A DNA stretch of 64,000 bases. Source: G963676655 sp963676655 (lineage in GTDB: Bacteria > Verrucomicrobiota > Lentisphaeria > Victivallales > Victivallaceae). A model generated the notes under the pieces. It made no database searches, was not told the DNA's origin, and saw nothing but the letters and a program-made list of their open reading frames with translations. Below, piece by piece: positions 45,122-55,694 of this stretch. Position 1 is the stretch's first letter; every line of letters begins with the position of its first letter. The translations under genes were made by a program, and so were the position numbers. The stretch is from positions 3,224,001-3,288,000 of the forward strand of contig CAXXKX010000003.1 of NCBI GenBank assembly GCA_963676655.2. Reading direction: 5' to 3'.

Positions 45122-46420
45122 TTATTTTAGAATCAACTCAATTACTGGAATTGTTACATTTGGGCGCATCATCACCGGCCTGGGAACTTTTAATATCGAG
45201 CTCAATGATGTTTGACCGTGCAGTTCCATAATAACATCGTCGCAATCCTCATGGAATTTTATTTCACTGCAGTCGCTAAGCAACTGGATATACTTTATCC
45301 TACCGGCCATTCCGGGAAGCCTTAGGGAAGAATAAGGCCATACCAGGCAATGCGCATACAGCCTATTAGTGTCAGGATTATAAGTATAGCGGCAGTTTTC
45401 CGGCTCTTTCGCCCATTCCGGCGAAACGGTGCAACCGTGTATTGATCTACTATGGTATTTCATCCACGTAGCAAGCTCCTTAAGGCGTTCTTGAGCCCGA
45501 GAATCAAACTCTCCGCGCGAGGTCGGACCAACATTCAACAGCATGTTTCCGCCGCGGCTGACATGCTGGATCAGCATTACAACCAAATCATCAACGCTTT
45601 TCCAGGTTAGTTCATCCCGGAAATATCCCCATGCTCCGGATAACGTCTGGCACCCTTCCCAGACAATCAAGTTTCCACCATCGTCCCTGACCCCGTTATC
45701 CGGGACAGCCTGCTCCGGGGTTTTTATATCAATCTCATATGGAGCGGGGACGGCCCCCCCAGCAAGGCGTTCATTAATCAATATTTCCGGTTGTAATGAG
45801 CGAATCATTTTTACAAGATTTGCGGCATCCCAGCGATCATCTTTTCTTCCATCTTCACGCGCCCATGGGAAACATCCGTCAAACCAGAAAACATCTATTT
45901 TTCCGTACCCCGTCAAAAGTTCCCGGATTTGTCCGCACATGTATTCATTATATTTTTTTAGGTCGCGTTTTTTATTTTGTTTGACAGCATTAATTCGATC
46001 AGGATGAACCTTGTCTATAGGAATTTCCGGATGATGCCAATCGGCGATTGAATAGTAAAAACCTATGTGTAATCCTTCTGCACGGAAAGCCTCAACCGCT
46101 TCACGTAACAAATCCCGCCTGCAGCCTGGGGCTTTTACCGCAGTAAAACTGGTAAGTTTTGAATCCCAAAGACAAAATCCTTCATGGTGTTTTGTGGTAA
46201 TTACAACATATTTCATTCCTGCATCGCGAGCCATCTGAGCCCATTCTTTCGGCTTGAATAAATCGGGCTCGAATAATTCAAAATATCTCTGATAATCTTC
46301 CTGCGGGATTTTCTCTATATGTCTGACCCATTCATGGCGCGCGGGCATTGAATAAAGCCCCCAATGAATGAACAGTCCAAATCGCGCTTTTGAGAACCAG
46401 TCTGTTTTAAGTTTTTTCAT
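45122..46420 (-). CDS. GH29-type alpha-L-fucosidase, cytoplasmic
   Basis: A 432-residue GH29 enzyme with ARFGLFIHWGLYS (12-24), TKHHEGFCLWDS (76-87) and the nucleophile D181 in DVFWFDGCF. GH29 removes alpha-L-fucose with retention. The acid/base is not conserved enough to name. There is no signal peptide, which fits hydrolysis of imported fucosylated oligosaccharides. The start at 46420 has GAGG upstream, whereas the in-frame start at 46432 lacks one. A C-terminal sandwich begins around residue 340. The next gene upstream, the beta-helix protein, ends 30 bases away. Confidence 0.9.
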   Translation of the reverse strand: MKKLKTDWFSKARFGLFIHWGLYSMPARHEWVRHIEKIPQEDYQRYFELFEPDLFKPKEWAQMARDAGMKYVVITTKHHEGFCLWDSKLTSFTAVKAPGCRRDLLREAVEAFRAEGLHIGFYYSIADWHHPEIPIDKVHPDRINAVKQNKKRDLKKYNEYMCGQIRELLTGYGKIDVFWFDGCFPWAREDGRKDDRWDAANLVKMIRSLQPEILINERLAGGAVPAPYEIDIKTPEQAVPDNGVRDDGGNLIVWEGCQTLSGAWGYFRDELTWKSVDDLVVMLIQHVSRGGNMLLNVGPTSRGEFDSRAQERLKELATWMKYHSRSIHGCTVSPEWAKEPENCRYTYNPDTNRLYAHCLVWPYSSLRLPGMAGRIKYIQLLSDCSEIKFHEDCDDVIMELHGQTSLSSILKVPRPVMMRPNVTIPVIELILK

Positions 46421-46450
46421 GGTTAACCTCAACTATTCTTTCTATCTAAG

Positions 46451-49333
46451 TCACTCAATTACAATTCTCCCGTAGCCGATGCTGTTGGCATGTGCCGCCT
46501 TTGCACCGAACACGCGTTTGTACTTGAGGTTTATGCCATCCAACACGGTTGTGATCATTGTTAATTCCATCATAAAAGAATTGATCTTTACCCCTTGCGG
46601 GAAGTTTACTGAAGTTCCGGGAATCATCGCGCTTAATTCATAGCCCTTATCCGTTGGTTTGCAATCGGCGATGATATCAGTTGCGGGAACAGGACCATTT
46701 TTAGGACGAAACACTTTTACTCCACACCAGTCCTCGTTGGGTGAGAAAACCAGTTGAGTCAGGCCTTTTTTACTAATGGTGTCCCGCGGTGCCAGGAAAA
46801 ACTCGATTGCAGAACCTTCCCATGGAATATTTGAGAGCACCTGTATAGGGTCGTTTACCTGCGCCAGGAAAAGCAGACTTTCCCCGGCAACCGCAAGTTT
46901 CCAGCGCCCGATAAATATTTTCGACTCATAAACATCCTGCCAGGGAAAATCATCCAAAGCGTCTTTTATTTCAGATACTTTGGCGACCGGTTGCGTTCCG
47001 CCGAGCTTCAGAACGCTGCCTTTAACCTTTGAAATCATCGCGGGATTTATGGATTTGTCAGCCGGGATTGCTTCCACACGGTATGATTCGTCAGGATTCA
47101 GAATTTCAAGCTCGAACTCAGCTGAACACGTTTTACCCGGCGCCAGTTCCCGATATCCCATTGTATCAGTCCCGGAAATCCTGATGACGTTTTCCGGAGC
47201 GCACACAAGTTTTAATTCTCCATGGACTGAAGTTAAACCGTAATTGGTCAAAGTAACCTTCAGTCTATTTTCTTCGAGCCATTCCAGCTCTATCGCCGCA
47301 ACAGTTACATCGTCCTTTTGATTACAATCGACATTGACTTTAGGAAACGGTTTAAAGCCTATTTCGTAAGCCGGAGAATCTTCACGGATGGAAAAATCCC
47401 CGCCATCCGGATCCGCAAAAAGAGGGTCTTTAACCAGGCAACCATCCAGTTGGCCCTTTCCCTGCCAGTATTCCATGCTGAAACCGGATGCGAAGTTTTC
47501 AGGCAGACCTTCCTGGTAAAACAAATTGTTTCGAATAAGTCCATGCCGTTTATCGAATACGTTTGCCGCCGGTTTGCCATCACGTGAATAGATGATGTTA
47601 TTTTCAAAGACACAACTGCGAACTTCCTCCGGGTTTCCCAATTTAAAAGCATTTTCGGAGACAAGTGCGAAGATATTATTAAACACATGATTACTGCGTC
47701 CAAAATGAGTGTTGAATCCATTTCGGGTATGATGAATAATGTTATTGTAAACCTTAAGAAAACTGCTTGCCTGATCAGGATAAATTCCCGTTCCGCCATA
47801 ATGATGACAGCCGATATGATGAATGTGATTATTAGCGACAACGCCACCCGGATGCTGTCCGAGAAGATAAATCGCTCCGTTGTCGGACAGCGGTCCTCTC
47901 CAGCAGATATGATGGATATGGTTGCCCTCTATTTGAATACCGATAGTTGCCGTCGGATCGTAATTCCAGGTCCAGCCGGAAGAAATTCCGGTATAATTCA
48001 AGTTGTAGATGTGGTTGTTCAGAACCTTGACGAAACCGGCATTGCCTATAAATACTCCGACCGCGCCGGGATAGATCAACGTACCGTCATGAATGGAACA
48101 ATTTTTTATTATTGAAGCATTAGGCTTGCCTGGCCGGGATTTTTCAATATAATAATTTGTGCTTACCGTTTTTTTGCCTTTGTACCACTCATGATTGATT
48201 CTTATTCCTCCCGCTCCCATGTCGTAAATGTTGCATGAATCCACTTCGCATTTATGGCTGCCCCAGCCGATCTCGAGGCCATACTGTGAAACATGCACAA
48301 TCTCACATCCCTTGAGGCAGCATTTTTCCGCATGTTCAAATACAACCGATCCCGGCACATGGAAAGCGGCCTGGACCGAACCGATATAGTCGTTTGGCGC
48401 GTGCCATTCGGCATGTTGAAATGAAATATTCTTGAATATGACATTAGTTACCGGATTTTCTTCGGTTCCGGCCAAACGCATAATGGTTTGCAGACGCGGA
48501 GCAACAACACATGCAGAATCGATATCTTCGTCTGTTAACGGCAAATAGCGCAACAAGCCGGATTCCCGGTCCAGATACCATTCGCCCGGCTCAGAAAGCG
48601 CCTCGAAAACATTATCCGCAAAATACCGCGCAAAGTGTTTACCGCTTTCATCTTTCAAGGTACTGATGCTATGCTTGTAAAACTCTACCAGACTTGAAGG
48701 TTCGTCAATGCTTTTAATTTTATGATGAGTTGAGAACCATTGCTGCAGAGTGACTATGTCTATCGATTTTTTGTCATACCACTGTGCAGAAATATCGCCA
48801 GGTTTGAAATATGCTTTATCAGGACCATTGAACCAGGGTCCTTCTGATTTTGAAACGGCATTTGCGCCTTCCGGTATTCCGGTAAAATTATAGAATCCTT
48901 TTTTCGGCAGACGCGGACGATTTCTCCTGAGGCCATTGACGAACAACTGCCTGAAATACCAGTTGCCTTCAGTAACTTCGTCCAAGGTTACAGTCCAACA
49001 TGCCTTATCCTTATAAATTTCCCTTTGAAATCCTGTTATGCGCCTGCCGCCGCTTAAGACCGGACGCTCTCCCGGATAGGCACTGTATACAATCGGATTA
49101 TCTTCGGTTCCGGAATCTTCCGGTTCCAACACAAAGGTGTCCGGCAAATAATAAGTCCCGCCTCGCAGTACCACGTTGAAGCTGGCGCCAGGATTGGCTT
49201 TTTTCAATGTTCTTATTTCATCTCTGGCTCGTTCCAATGTTGCAAAAGGTCCTTTTGATCCTCTCGCGCTATGCGTGGAAAGACCGTCAAATTTATCATC
49301 GCCGTTCGGCGAAACATATAAGGTATAATGCAT
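46451..49333 (-). CDS. Right-handed beta-helix protein with C-terminal CBM9-like domain (GH141-like)
   Basis: A 960-residue protein. The start MHYTLYVSPNGDDKFDGLS is the usual opening of glycan-active right-handed beta-helices, and residues ~290-620 hold repeated helix rungs (SIIKNCSIHDGTLIYPGAVG, IGIQIEGNHIHHICW, GVVANNHIHHIG). Together with a PVLSGGRRITGF start this resembles GH141 fucosidase/xylanase proteins. Residues ~800-960 form a CBM9-like sandwich (IFIGRWKLAVAGESLLFLAQ, GSAIEFFLAPRD). No signal peptide is present, unlike most beta-helix lyases, so it probably works in the cytoplasm beside GH29. Confidence 0.75.
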   Translation of the reverse strand: MHYTLYVSPNGDDKFDGLSTHSARGSKGPFATLERARDEIRTLKKANPGASFNVVLRGGTYYLPDTFVLEPEDSGTEDNPIVYSAYPGERPVLSGGRRITGFQREIYKDKACWTVTLDEVTEGNWYFRQLFVNGLRRNRPRLPKKGFYNFTGIPEGANAVSKSEGPWFNGPDKAYFKPGDISAQWYDKKSIDIVTLQQWFSTHHKIKSIDEPSSLVEFYKHSISTLKDESGKHFARYFADNVFEALSEPGEWYLDRESGLLRYLPLTDEDIDSACVVAPRLQTIMRLAGTEENPVTNVIFKNISFQHAEWHAPNDYIGSVQAAFHVPGSVVFEHAEKCCLKGCEIVHVSQYGLEIGWGSHKCEVDSCNIYDMGAGGIRINHEWYKGKKTVSTNYYIEKSRPGKPNASIIKNCSIHDGTLIYPGAVGVFIGNAGFVKVLNNHIYNLNYTGISSGWTWNYDPTATIGIQIEGNHIHHICWRGPLSDNGAIYLLGQHPGGVVANNHIHHIGCHHYGGTGIYPDQASSFLKVYNNIIHHTRNGFNTHFGRSNHVFNNIFALVSENAFKLGNPEEVRSCVFENNIIYSRDGKPAANVFDKRHGLIRNNLFYQEGLPENFASGFSMEYWQGKGQLDGCLVKDPLFADPDGGDFSIREDSPAYEIGFKPFPKVNVDCNQKDDVTVAAIELEWLEENRLKVTLTNYGLTSVHGELKLVCAPENVIRISGTDTMGYRELAPGKTCSAEFELEILNPDESYRVEAIPADKSINPAMISKVKGSVLKLGGTQPVAKVSEIKDALDDFPWQDVYESKIFIGRWKLAVAGESLLFLAQVNDPIQVLSNIPWEGSAIEFFLAPRDTISKKGLTQLVFSPNEDWCGVKVFRPKNGPVPATDIIADCKPTDKGYELSAMIPGTSVNFPQGVKINSFMMELTMITTVLDGINLKYKRVFGAKAAHANSIGYGRIVIE

Positions 49334-49376
49334 GATAGATTGTCTTCTCGTTTCTTTATGAATTTCATCTTAATTA

Positions 49377-51506
49377 TTATCTTCCGAGGGGCGTCAATGG
49401 CGGGTGATATATCAAAACCGACTTGATCGGTACTTTGCCGTCACCGCGAGGAACTATTTCCAGTGTATGTTTTTGGTTTGTCAGTCCCTGGACTAATGTG
49501 TATTGTTTTTCCACCGCAGGTTTTTTGATCCTTTTCGGTTTCCAGACATCGACAAACATAGGAATTACCCTCCATGTAATCTCGTAGCCGACTGGATACG
49601 GTTTCTTGCGGTATTTCATGACTCCGGCAAAAGTAAAATCTTCGGGCTCGATAATTATTCGGCCGGAATTTGAAACAAAAATTTTCTTGTTATTCCCGAT
49701 GCCATCCGGTCCAGTTATTGATCCGACTACTTCAAAAGTAAAATTTTCTGCGTCATCCGACACTTTAGTCAGGCGCAATATCCATTCCTCAGCCAAGGGG
49801 TTTACTCCCAACGAGATACGTTTAATTGCCGGCCAGGGACGGCCAGGCAGCACTTTGCTGATTCCGGTTACGGCATAAGAACCCCTAAAATTTGATGGCG
49901 GCTGACCATCAATTAGAATTCGCGCCGAGCCCGGATTGGGGCAGTCAAATGCCACTACATCAACTCGGTTACCTACAAAAGCAAGCTTCAAAGCGCTATC
50001 AGAAGAAACGCCTGTCGCACCGCCGTGCCGCGCATCGGATTTCCATGGTTTGCCGGTAAACGTAATTTCATCATTTTTCTCTTCCAGCGGCCGCCGCGCT
50101 TCATAAGTACGTACCTGGTCATACCAGCCGCACGGGAACAGGGAATTGTAACGAAAATGCCGGTAGATCAGTTCCGCCAGCAAAGTATGCCCTTTGAGGT
50201 TGGGATGCACGTCGGAATGAACCGTATCTCCAATTAATTCATTAGGCTTGATATTATATGTTTTGAGATAGTTGATCCACTCCTTTCGCACTTCAACAAT
50301 TTCACAATTATATTTTTGACCAAGATAATGGACAAATTCGCTTCCCGCGCATTCATGCTCCATATTCATGCGTTTACTCATTAACTTTTCATCATTTGTT
50401 TTCCAGCACACGTGATGTGTATAGAGCATTATTTCGGCAGTCGTGTAACGGCGGATATTTGAGATAATCCGTTCAAGTTCTCCAGTGATTTCTCCTCCGT
50501 AAACGTGAAAGATCACTAGATCAGGATAAAACGGATAAAGGCCTTGAGTTGCGGTCCTGACTAGATTAGGAGCCTGGTAGCCGCCAATAGCACGATTTTC
50601 CGCAATGATATTCGCGTTGGGGTAACGTTTGCGAAGTCTGTCCATGAGCTTCTGCCAGTGTATGCCTGCAGTAATCGACTGGCCATAGAACAATATCCTG
50701 ACGGGACGCGGAACTTCCGGAGTGCTGGTTGCCAGCAGCGTCATGGTGCGTTGAATGCGGCTGCCCAGCAGCTCTTCGTGAGGATGTTTGGGCAAAGGCG
50801 GCAGCTTGAAATACCATTTGCCAAAATCCAGCTTCTCCGCTTTACCTTTTGTGACCAGAAATTCGTATAGCGTTGGAGTATCAGCCTCTTGGGATGTAGC
50901 GATAATGAAAGCGGGGCGCCACACGCCTCCCGGTCCTATACCGTTTTTGGCTCTGACCGCGATTAAATTGTCTTCCTCCGGTACCAAAAATTGTTTGGCG
51001 TCAAAAGAAAAAGGTTTGTTCCAGTGAGCGCCAAAAGGAAAACCTGTTGTCTCAGAATCATGCACGAAAGCTTTTTGTCCGTTGACGTACACTACCGAGG
51101 TGACATCGACTCCCCCGAACACCAGATATAAGTGTCTGAATTTCGTAAATTTTGCGGGGATGGTTATTTGCTGGCGTTCCCAGCCATAACCGCAATACTC
51201 AGGAAGTCCCTGTCCACGCCAGCCCTTTTGGCTGGCCTTGATCGGTTTCCAGCTTCCGTCTTTGTATTTCGGAGAAAACCATTCTTCCTTCTCGCCGATT
51301 CCGTCCGGGTCAGGTTTGAACAGCCAGGTTTGTCCTAAAGACAGAATTTCGGCTTTTGAATCTTTGAATTTTTCTTTTTGCATTTTCATTTCAGCCATAG
51401 CGTTTGCCTCCATAAAGCAGAGGATTGCAAAAATCACAATAAGCCATATCGGTTGCAAAGGTTTTACAACAACTCTCTTTATCTTCTTTGTATTTATATT
51501 TTTCAC
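49377..51506 (-). CDS. Exported SGNH/GDSL-type carbohydrate esterase
   Basis: About 709 residues. An N-terminal hydrophobic segment (IWLIVIFAILCFMEANAMA) acts as signal or anchor. Residues ~50-230 are a jelly-roll sandwich related to GH2-type sugar-binding domains. The SGNH hydrolase domain follows: ILFYGQSITAG (block I, catalytic serine in GQS instead of GDS), DLVIFHVYGGE, and DVHPNLKGH with the aspartate and histidine of block V. Such proteins remove acetyl groups from polysaccharides (rhamnogalacturonan or xylan acetylesterase-like). A GTG start at 51506 or TTG at 51509 follows GAGGAAAG. It precedes the beta-helix gene in the same direction. Confidence 0.75.
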   Translation of the reverse strand: MKNINTKKIKRVVVKPLQPIWLIVIFAILCFMEANAMAEMKMQKEKFKDSKAEILSLGQTWLFKPDPDGIGEKEEWFSPKYKDGSWKPIKASQKGWRGQGLPEYCGYGWERQQITIPAKFTKFRHLYLVFGGVDVTSVVYVNGQKAFVHDSETTGFPFGAHWNKPFSFDAKQFLVPEEDNLIAVRAKNGIGPGGVWRPAFIIATSQEADTPTLYEFLVTKGKAEKLDFGKWYFKLPPLPKHPHEELLGSRIQRTMTLLATSTPEVPRPVRILFYGQSITAGIHWQKLMDRLRKRYPNANIIAENRAIGGYQAPNLVRTATQGLYPFYPDLVIFHVYGGEITGELERIISNIRRYTTAEIMLYTHHVCWKTNDEKLMSKRMNMEHECAGSEFVHYLGQKYNCEIVEVRKEWINYLKTYNIKPNELIGDTVHSDVHPNLKGHTLLAELIYRHFRYNSLFPCGWYDQVRTYEARRPLEEKNDEITFTGKPWKSDARHGGATGVSSDSALKLAFVGNRVDVVAFDCPNPGSARILIDGQPPSNFRGSYAVTGISKVLPGRPWPAIKRISLGVNPLAEEWILRLTKVSDDAENFTFEVVGSITGPDGIGNNKKIFVSNSGRIIIEPEDFTFAGVMKYRKKPYPVGYEITWRVIPMFVDVWKPKRIKKPAVEKQYTLVQGLTNQKHTLEIVPRGDGKVPIKSVLIYHPPLTPLGR

Positions 51507-51608
51507 CAATATCTTTCCTCGCAGACCGTTTTTTTATTATTAGTTTGTTTAAAAATGCCTCCGGGGGCCAATCGCTCCCCGGAGGCATGTTGACCGTTCC
51601 TTATTTTG

Positions 51609-54600
51609 TTATTTTCTGCCGCCACTGAGCAGCATATAGGGACAGTTATACGGTTTCTGATAGAACCCCTTGCCGCCTTTTCCGTTTGTCGTGACGATTT
51701 TGCCGGTGTGGTCGAATATCATTATCCCGAGCCCGGACGATGTCCCGCTGTTAAGCTGCAGCGGCTGGATATAGCGCGCCGGGAATTCTACCTCATAGAT
51801 CTGTTTTCCGCCGTTATTGCGGAAGGCGACCTTCACTCCCGGTTCCAGTACATTGGGCTTCAGGCAGCCGGCTACGCCGCCGGTAAGCTGGATGTCGGGA
51901 GCCAGACGCCGATAGACCACAGCCGATTTGCCGTCTTCAGCCGGAAGCAATTCGTAGCTGTAGTCATTGTCATCATAGCCAAGAACATTGGATGCGGCTT
52001 TTTCCCGGGCGTCTCCCAATGAATCCCAGAAAAGCTGAACACCACCTTGTTTATACCAGCTACCGGGAACAGGATTGCTGTGATCCACCGCGAAACCGGA
52101 ATCGTTCACCTTTATGAGCATGTATACAGCCTTATCATTCCAGGCCACTTTATATGACGCATTGAAAATCCCGGCAACCTTCTTTTTATTGACTTGAAAA
52201 GTGTGTTGGGCTTGCAGGTAGTCGTTCATGGAAATAGACGGGATATTTTTCCAGTCATCGCCGGAAGCGTCGATTTTTATTTTACCGGGTTTAACATAAT
52301 TCGCGGCGAACGCGCGGAATCTGAAGTCATTCTTTGCCGGCTTACCGCCCTTTTCTGTAATTGTTACCGGAATCGATATATTTTCAATTTTATCGTCCGG
52401 GATCAGTCCTTTCTGCTTATAGGGCAGCTTGATCTTGCCGCGGGCCGCGAGGTCAAGTTTTACAGTTTTTGCGCCTTTTATCGAAACAGTCCCTTTGAAT
52501 GGTTTTGTAAGGAGATTGGCTATATCGACAAGGACTTCATCCTTTGTGACGGGGCGCGCGGTCAGGCTGAGCGGAATAAAACCAGCTCCGCCGACCGATG
52601 CGTTTTGAAGTCCGGCGCAGAGTTCGTTCAGATCTCCGGCTTTGCCGCGGATGAAGAACGGAAAGTTGGAAAGCGGCAGATCGTATTTGCCGTTTTTCTC
52701 CAGCGCCTTGCAGACATTGCCGAACATGTCGAGGAATTCCGGCGCGTCTTTGAAGCTCGCGGTCATGCGCGGCGGAAGCTTTTTACCGCGTTCCACGCTT
52801 TCGGAAAAATACCAGACCGCCGCCACCGGACGTTTCTTTTCGTCTTCGAAGACGTATGCCCGCGCTCCCGGCGCGAAACGTATGTCGCGCTTGAATGTCG
52901 CATTGCCCAGTATGTCAGCCAAAGCGCTGGACATGGGCATGATCGCGTGCGGAACCCTGCAGTCCAGAAGTTTACGACTCCAGGGAGTGGCAGCTTTTAT
53001 GCGGTTGGCGTATTTATAGCATGCCAGCCATCCTCGTAACGTCATTGCCGGCTGCAATCGAGCGGCCCACCCCATGTCATAACTGGGATAATCGGGAGCG
53101 ATGTAGCCAGCGCTGTTCCACGGAGCGATGCTGTTCCATACAGGAATATTCAGCGGATAGAAATAAAAACCTTCATTTAAATATACCGGAAAGTTATCGC
53201 CATATCCGAGTTTCTTTAATCCTTTGAAGAGGAGCTGCAGATCAGAGTCCGTATCCGGTTGTTCCGGGAACGCGCGGTAGGGGTGAATATCTAAACCATC
53301 AAACTTGACCCCAGGCGCGACCTTGCCGCATGCTTCAACCATTTTCAATGTGACCTCACGTCCGTGTTTTCCCATATTGCAGGAGCCGCCGATAATAAAT
53401 TTCGCATTGGGATTGCCGCGCTTGACGCCCTTGTTCATAGCGACCAGAAGTTTACCTATATCATCATACTTTCCCTTACGCACCAGAATGGATGCTCCTG
53501 GCTCGGAAAATCCCACCCATGTATCGATAAATGGATAACTTTTTGCCAATTCACAGAAAGCGTCTTCAACCTTCAAGGCAAACTCCGGCGAAACTTCCTT
53601 AATTGTCGAGCGTGACATCGGGAAACCGTCCAAAGTTGCGTTTTTCCAGTCACTGCTTCCATTTTTTCTTGATATTTCCGCTGCTAAAGTAGCCAAAGCC
53701 GGTTGGGACTGGAGCGTCATTCCGTATTTTTGAAGACGGCTATAATCACGCCGGACATCATTTTCAGATTTAAAAAAAGACCGCCATGCTAAAAGGTAAG
53801 TCTTTGAAAAACCGCATTTTCTGAGAAAGTCAAACATGCTGTCTGAAATAAAACTCGGGGGATACGGGCAAATAAAACCCGTGGTATGGATTTCCTTGTT
53901 TTTGAATTTATTTCCGACATATTTCATTCTGGTCAGGCGGAAGTAATCGGTATATTCTTTGCCCCCTTCCGGCTGAAGTTCAGCTTTGATTACCGAGGGG
54001 CCAAGAGGCGTTATGGAATTAATCGGCAATGCCAGCTCTTCCTGTCCGTTCTTACCCAGGTCGAACGAAAAGGTTTTAGTGTAGAACTTACGGCGGTAAA
54101 AATCCGTTGCCTGGACATCGACTTTGCCTTTCGCTCCTGCCGGGCCGCGGATAATCAGTTTGGCGTCAATTGGCTTTTTCGCCTCGCAGACCATACCATC
54201 AGGACTACCGGTCTTGATTTCCATGCCAAAAGGATTTCCGCAGTATGCGGTCGCTTTATTGTCTTTTTCCAATTGGAATCCGCCGACAAGCACATCACTA
54301 TCGCCACGAACACGGCTGACAGCAAATATTATTTCCCTTATCGGGAGAGAAAAAGGCATGAAGCACCGGGTCCATTTTCCCGGTTTTAAGTTAAAAGTTT
54401 TAGAGTTTTTGGGATAAGGACGATAAGTGCCGCCAACCGCTGCTCTTAAAACTGAGCCATCAGTTCCTTGAGGCTTGGCGTAAAAACTAAGGGTATAGGG
54501 TGTGTGCGCCAATATCGGGATTCCCAAACTTTTAAAACCAGGGCGACTGGAAATTTTTGACATAAGCACGGCCCGGTTCCCGAAAGGCGCTTCGCAATCA

Positions 54601-55652
54601 ACCAGTGCCTTATCCGGATCGGGATCCATATATACGGTGCTGAGATGAGAAAAATACCGGAATCCCGAGTTGAACGCCGGATTCATCAGCATGTTAACGG
54701 AGCCTTTGTATACCGGAACATTTAGATTATCGCACTGGGTGAAATTGATTCCGCCAACAACACAGTCTCCTTTTGTGTCAACCTCACCGCCCTTATTTAA
54801 GCTCATGACCATTTTCAAAGAGCCTTCGGCAGACTTGAATGATCTAGACCCAATGTATATAAACAGACTGTTTTTGTTTCTTCTTATGGAAATAATTGCC
54901 GGTTTGGGAAACTCCAGGGTAAACCCCTCGGGATAGTCGGGAGAGAATTCCAGTTTTCTCACTTTGGCTCCGCCTCCGACTCCCGCTACTGATTTTCCCT
55001 TAAGGCTTGAGAACCATTCGGTTTCGTCGGGAATGGTCAATAGTTTTCCGTCAACTTTAACGGTTTTCCCCGCACACATAGTTCGGGGCATCAACAATGT
55101 CGGAACGAACTGTTTGAATTTACCGACAGAGCCCTTCGGACATTTATAGGAAAACTCCATTTCAATATGTTTGTCATCCGCAAGCCGCGCTTTCTGCACG
55201 TACATGCCTTTGGGGCCATCCTTATCAGCCATGTCGACCAGGAATGAGCTTCGACCGATGATTGTTTTTGACTCGGGAATTATTTCCGTTTTAAATTTAC
55301 TAAACGCCGGTATCCATTTTGTTCCAGACACGACCCGGAAATAAAAATCAAGCTGTTTTTGTCCTTTCCAGCTTAAAAACGGAGCTGGCGATGCCGGAAA
55401 ATTCATTGTGTGTTGACCAGCCAGGAATTCTCCGTTTGTAAAAGTTATTTCAGCGTTCCCGGCAATCATTTTTTGTGTTTTTGATTCGACAAATGGCGGC
55501 GGCGGGCTGATGAGTTCCGTGCCCAGCGCGGAAATCGCGCCCGACAGCGCTAAAATGCCTAAGCACAGTCTTAATCCGCTGCTAAGAGCACAACCCCGGA
55601 TTTCAATTCCTGCTGATACAGCTTGGGATTTTTCTTTAATAATATGATTCAT
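51609..55652 (-). CDS. Large exported multidomain GH-A-like protein
   Basis: A 1347-residue protein. It has a signal peptide near residues 20-45 (LCLGILALSGAISALG), then a ~230-residue N-terminal module (ITFTNGEFLAGQHTMNFPAS), then a CBM4/9-like jelly-roll (MLMNPAFNSGFRYF, NLKPGKWTRCFMPFSLP). A GH39/GH5-like TIM barrel with GFSEPGASIL and YLNEGFYF as candidate acid/base and nucleophile regions follows, then a C-terminal CBM9-like domain (AVYMLIKVNDSGF, YKQGGVQLFWDSLGD). The family is unclear. Two relatives lie nearby, one with only the N-terminal module (55695) and one lacking it (63225). AAAGGAAC precedes the ATG. Confidence 0.75.
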   Translation of the reverse strand: MNHIIKEKSQAVSAGIEIRGCALSSGLRLCLGILALSGAISALGTELISPPPPFVESKTQKMIAGNAEITFTNGEFLAGQHTMNFPASPAPFLSWKGQKQLDFYFRVVSGTKWIPAFSKFKTEIIPESKTIIGRSSFLVDMADKDGPKGMYVQKARLADDKHIEMEFSYKCPKGSVGKFKQFVPTLLMPRTMCAGKTVKVDGKLLTIPDETEWFSSLKGKSVAGVGGGAKVRKLEFSPDYPEGFTLEFPKPAIISIRRNKNSLFIYIGSRSFKSAEGSLKMVMSLNKGGEVDTKGDCVVGGINFTQCDNLNVPVYKGSVNMLMNPAFNSGFRYFSHLSTVYMDPDPDKALVDCEAPFGNRAVLMSKISSRPGFKSLGIPILAHTPYTLSFYAKPQGTDGSVLRAAVGGTYRPYPKNSKTFNLKPGKWTRCFMPFSLPIREIIFAVSRVRGDSDVLVGGFQLEKDNKATAYCGNPFGMEIKTGSPDGMVCEAKKPIDAKLIIRGPAGAKGKVDVQATDFYRRKFYTKTFSFDLGKNGQEELALPINSITPLGPSVIKAELQPEGGKEYTDYFRLTRMKYVGNKFKNKEIHTTGFICPYPPSFISDSMFDFLRKCGFSKTYLLAWRSFFKSENDVRRDYSRLQKYGMTLQSQPALATLAAEISRKNGSSDWKNATLDGFPMSRSTIKEVSPEFALKVEDAFCELAKSYPFIDTWVGFSEPGASILVRKGKYDDIGKLLVAMNKGVKRGNPNAKFIIGGSCNMGKHGREVTLKMVEACGKVAPGVKFDGLDIHPYRAFPEQPDTDSDLQLLFKGLKKLGYGDNFPVYLNEGFYFYPLNIPVWNSIAPWNSAGYIAPDYPSYDMGWAARLQPAMTLRGWLACYKYANRIKAATPWSRKLLDCRVPHAIMPMSSALADILGNATFKRDIRFAPGARAYVFEDEKKRPVAAVWYFSESVERGKKLPPRMTASFKDAPEFLDMFGNVCKALEKNGKYDLPLSNFPFFIRGKAGDLNELCAGLQNASVGGAGFIPLSLTARPVTKDEVLVDIANLLTKPFKGTVSIKGAKTVKLDLAARGKIKLPYKQKGLIPDDKIENISIPVTITEKGGKPAKNDFRFRAFAANYVKPGKIKIDASGDDWKNIPSISMNDYLQAQHTFQVNKKKVAGIFNASYKVAWNDKAVYMLIKVNDSGFAVDHSNPVPGSWYKQGGVQLFWDSLGDAREKAASNVLGYDDNDYSYELLPAEDGKSAVVYRRLAPDIQLTGGVAGCLKPNVLEPGVKVAFRNNGGKQIYEVEFPARYIQPLQLNSGTSSGLGIMIFDHTGKIVTTNGKGGKGFYQKPYNCPYMLLSGGRK
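55139..55566. repeat. Direct repeat, copy 1 (N-terminal module)
   Basis: About 430 bp nearly identical to 56059-56486, with a 920-bp offset, in the same orientation. It encodes the central part of the N-terminal module and the end of the leader. Similarity fades on both sides. Recombination between the copies would delete 920 bp and merge the two genes. Confidence 0.85.
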
Positions 55653-55694
55653 TAATCAGTTCCTTTGCTTTCTGCTTTATATTTTGCGTTTATT

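Noticed and set aside
53886..54389. A 167-residue rightward frame inside the large exported gene
   Set aside because: It is antisense to a well-supported domain and has no ribosome site.
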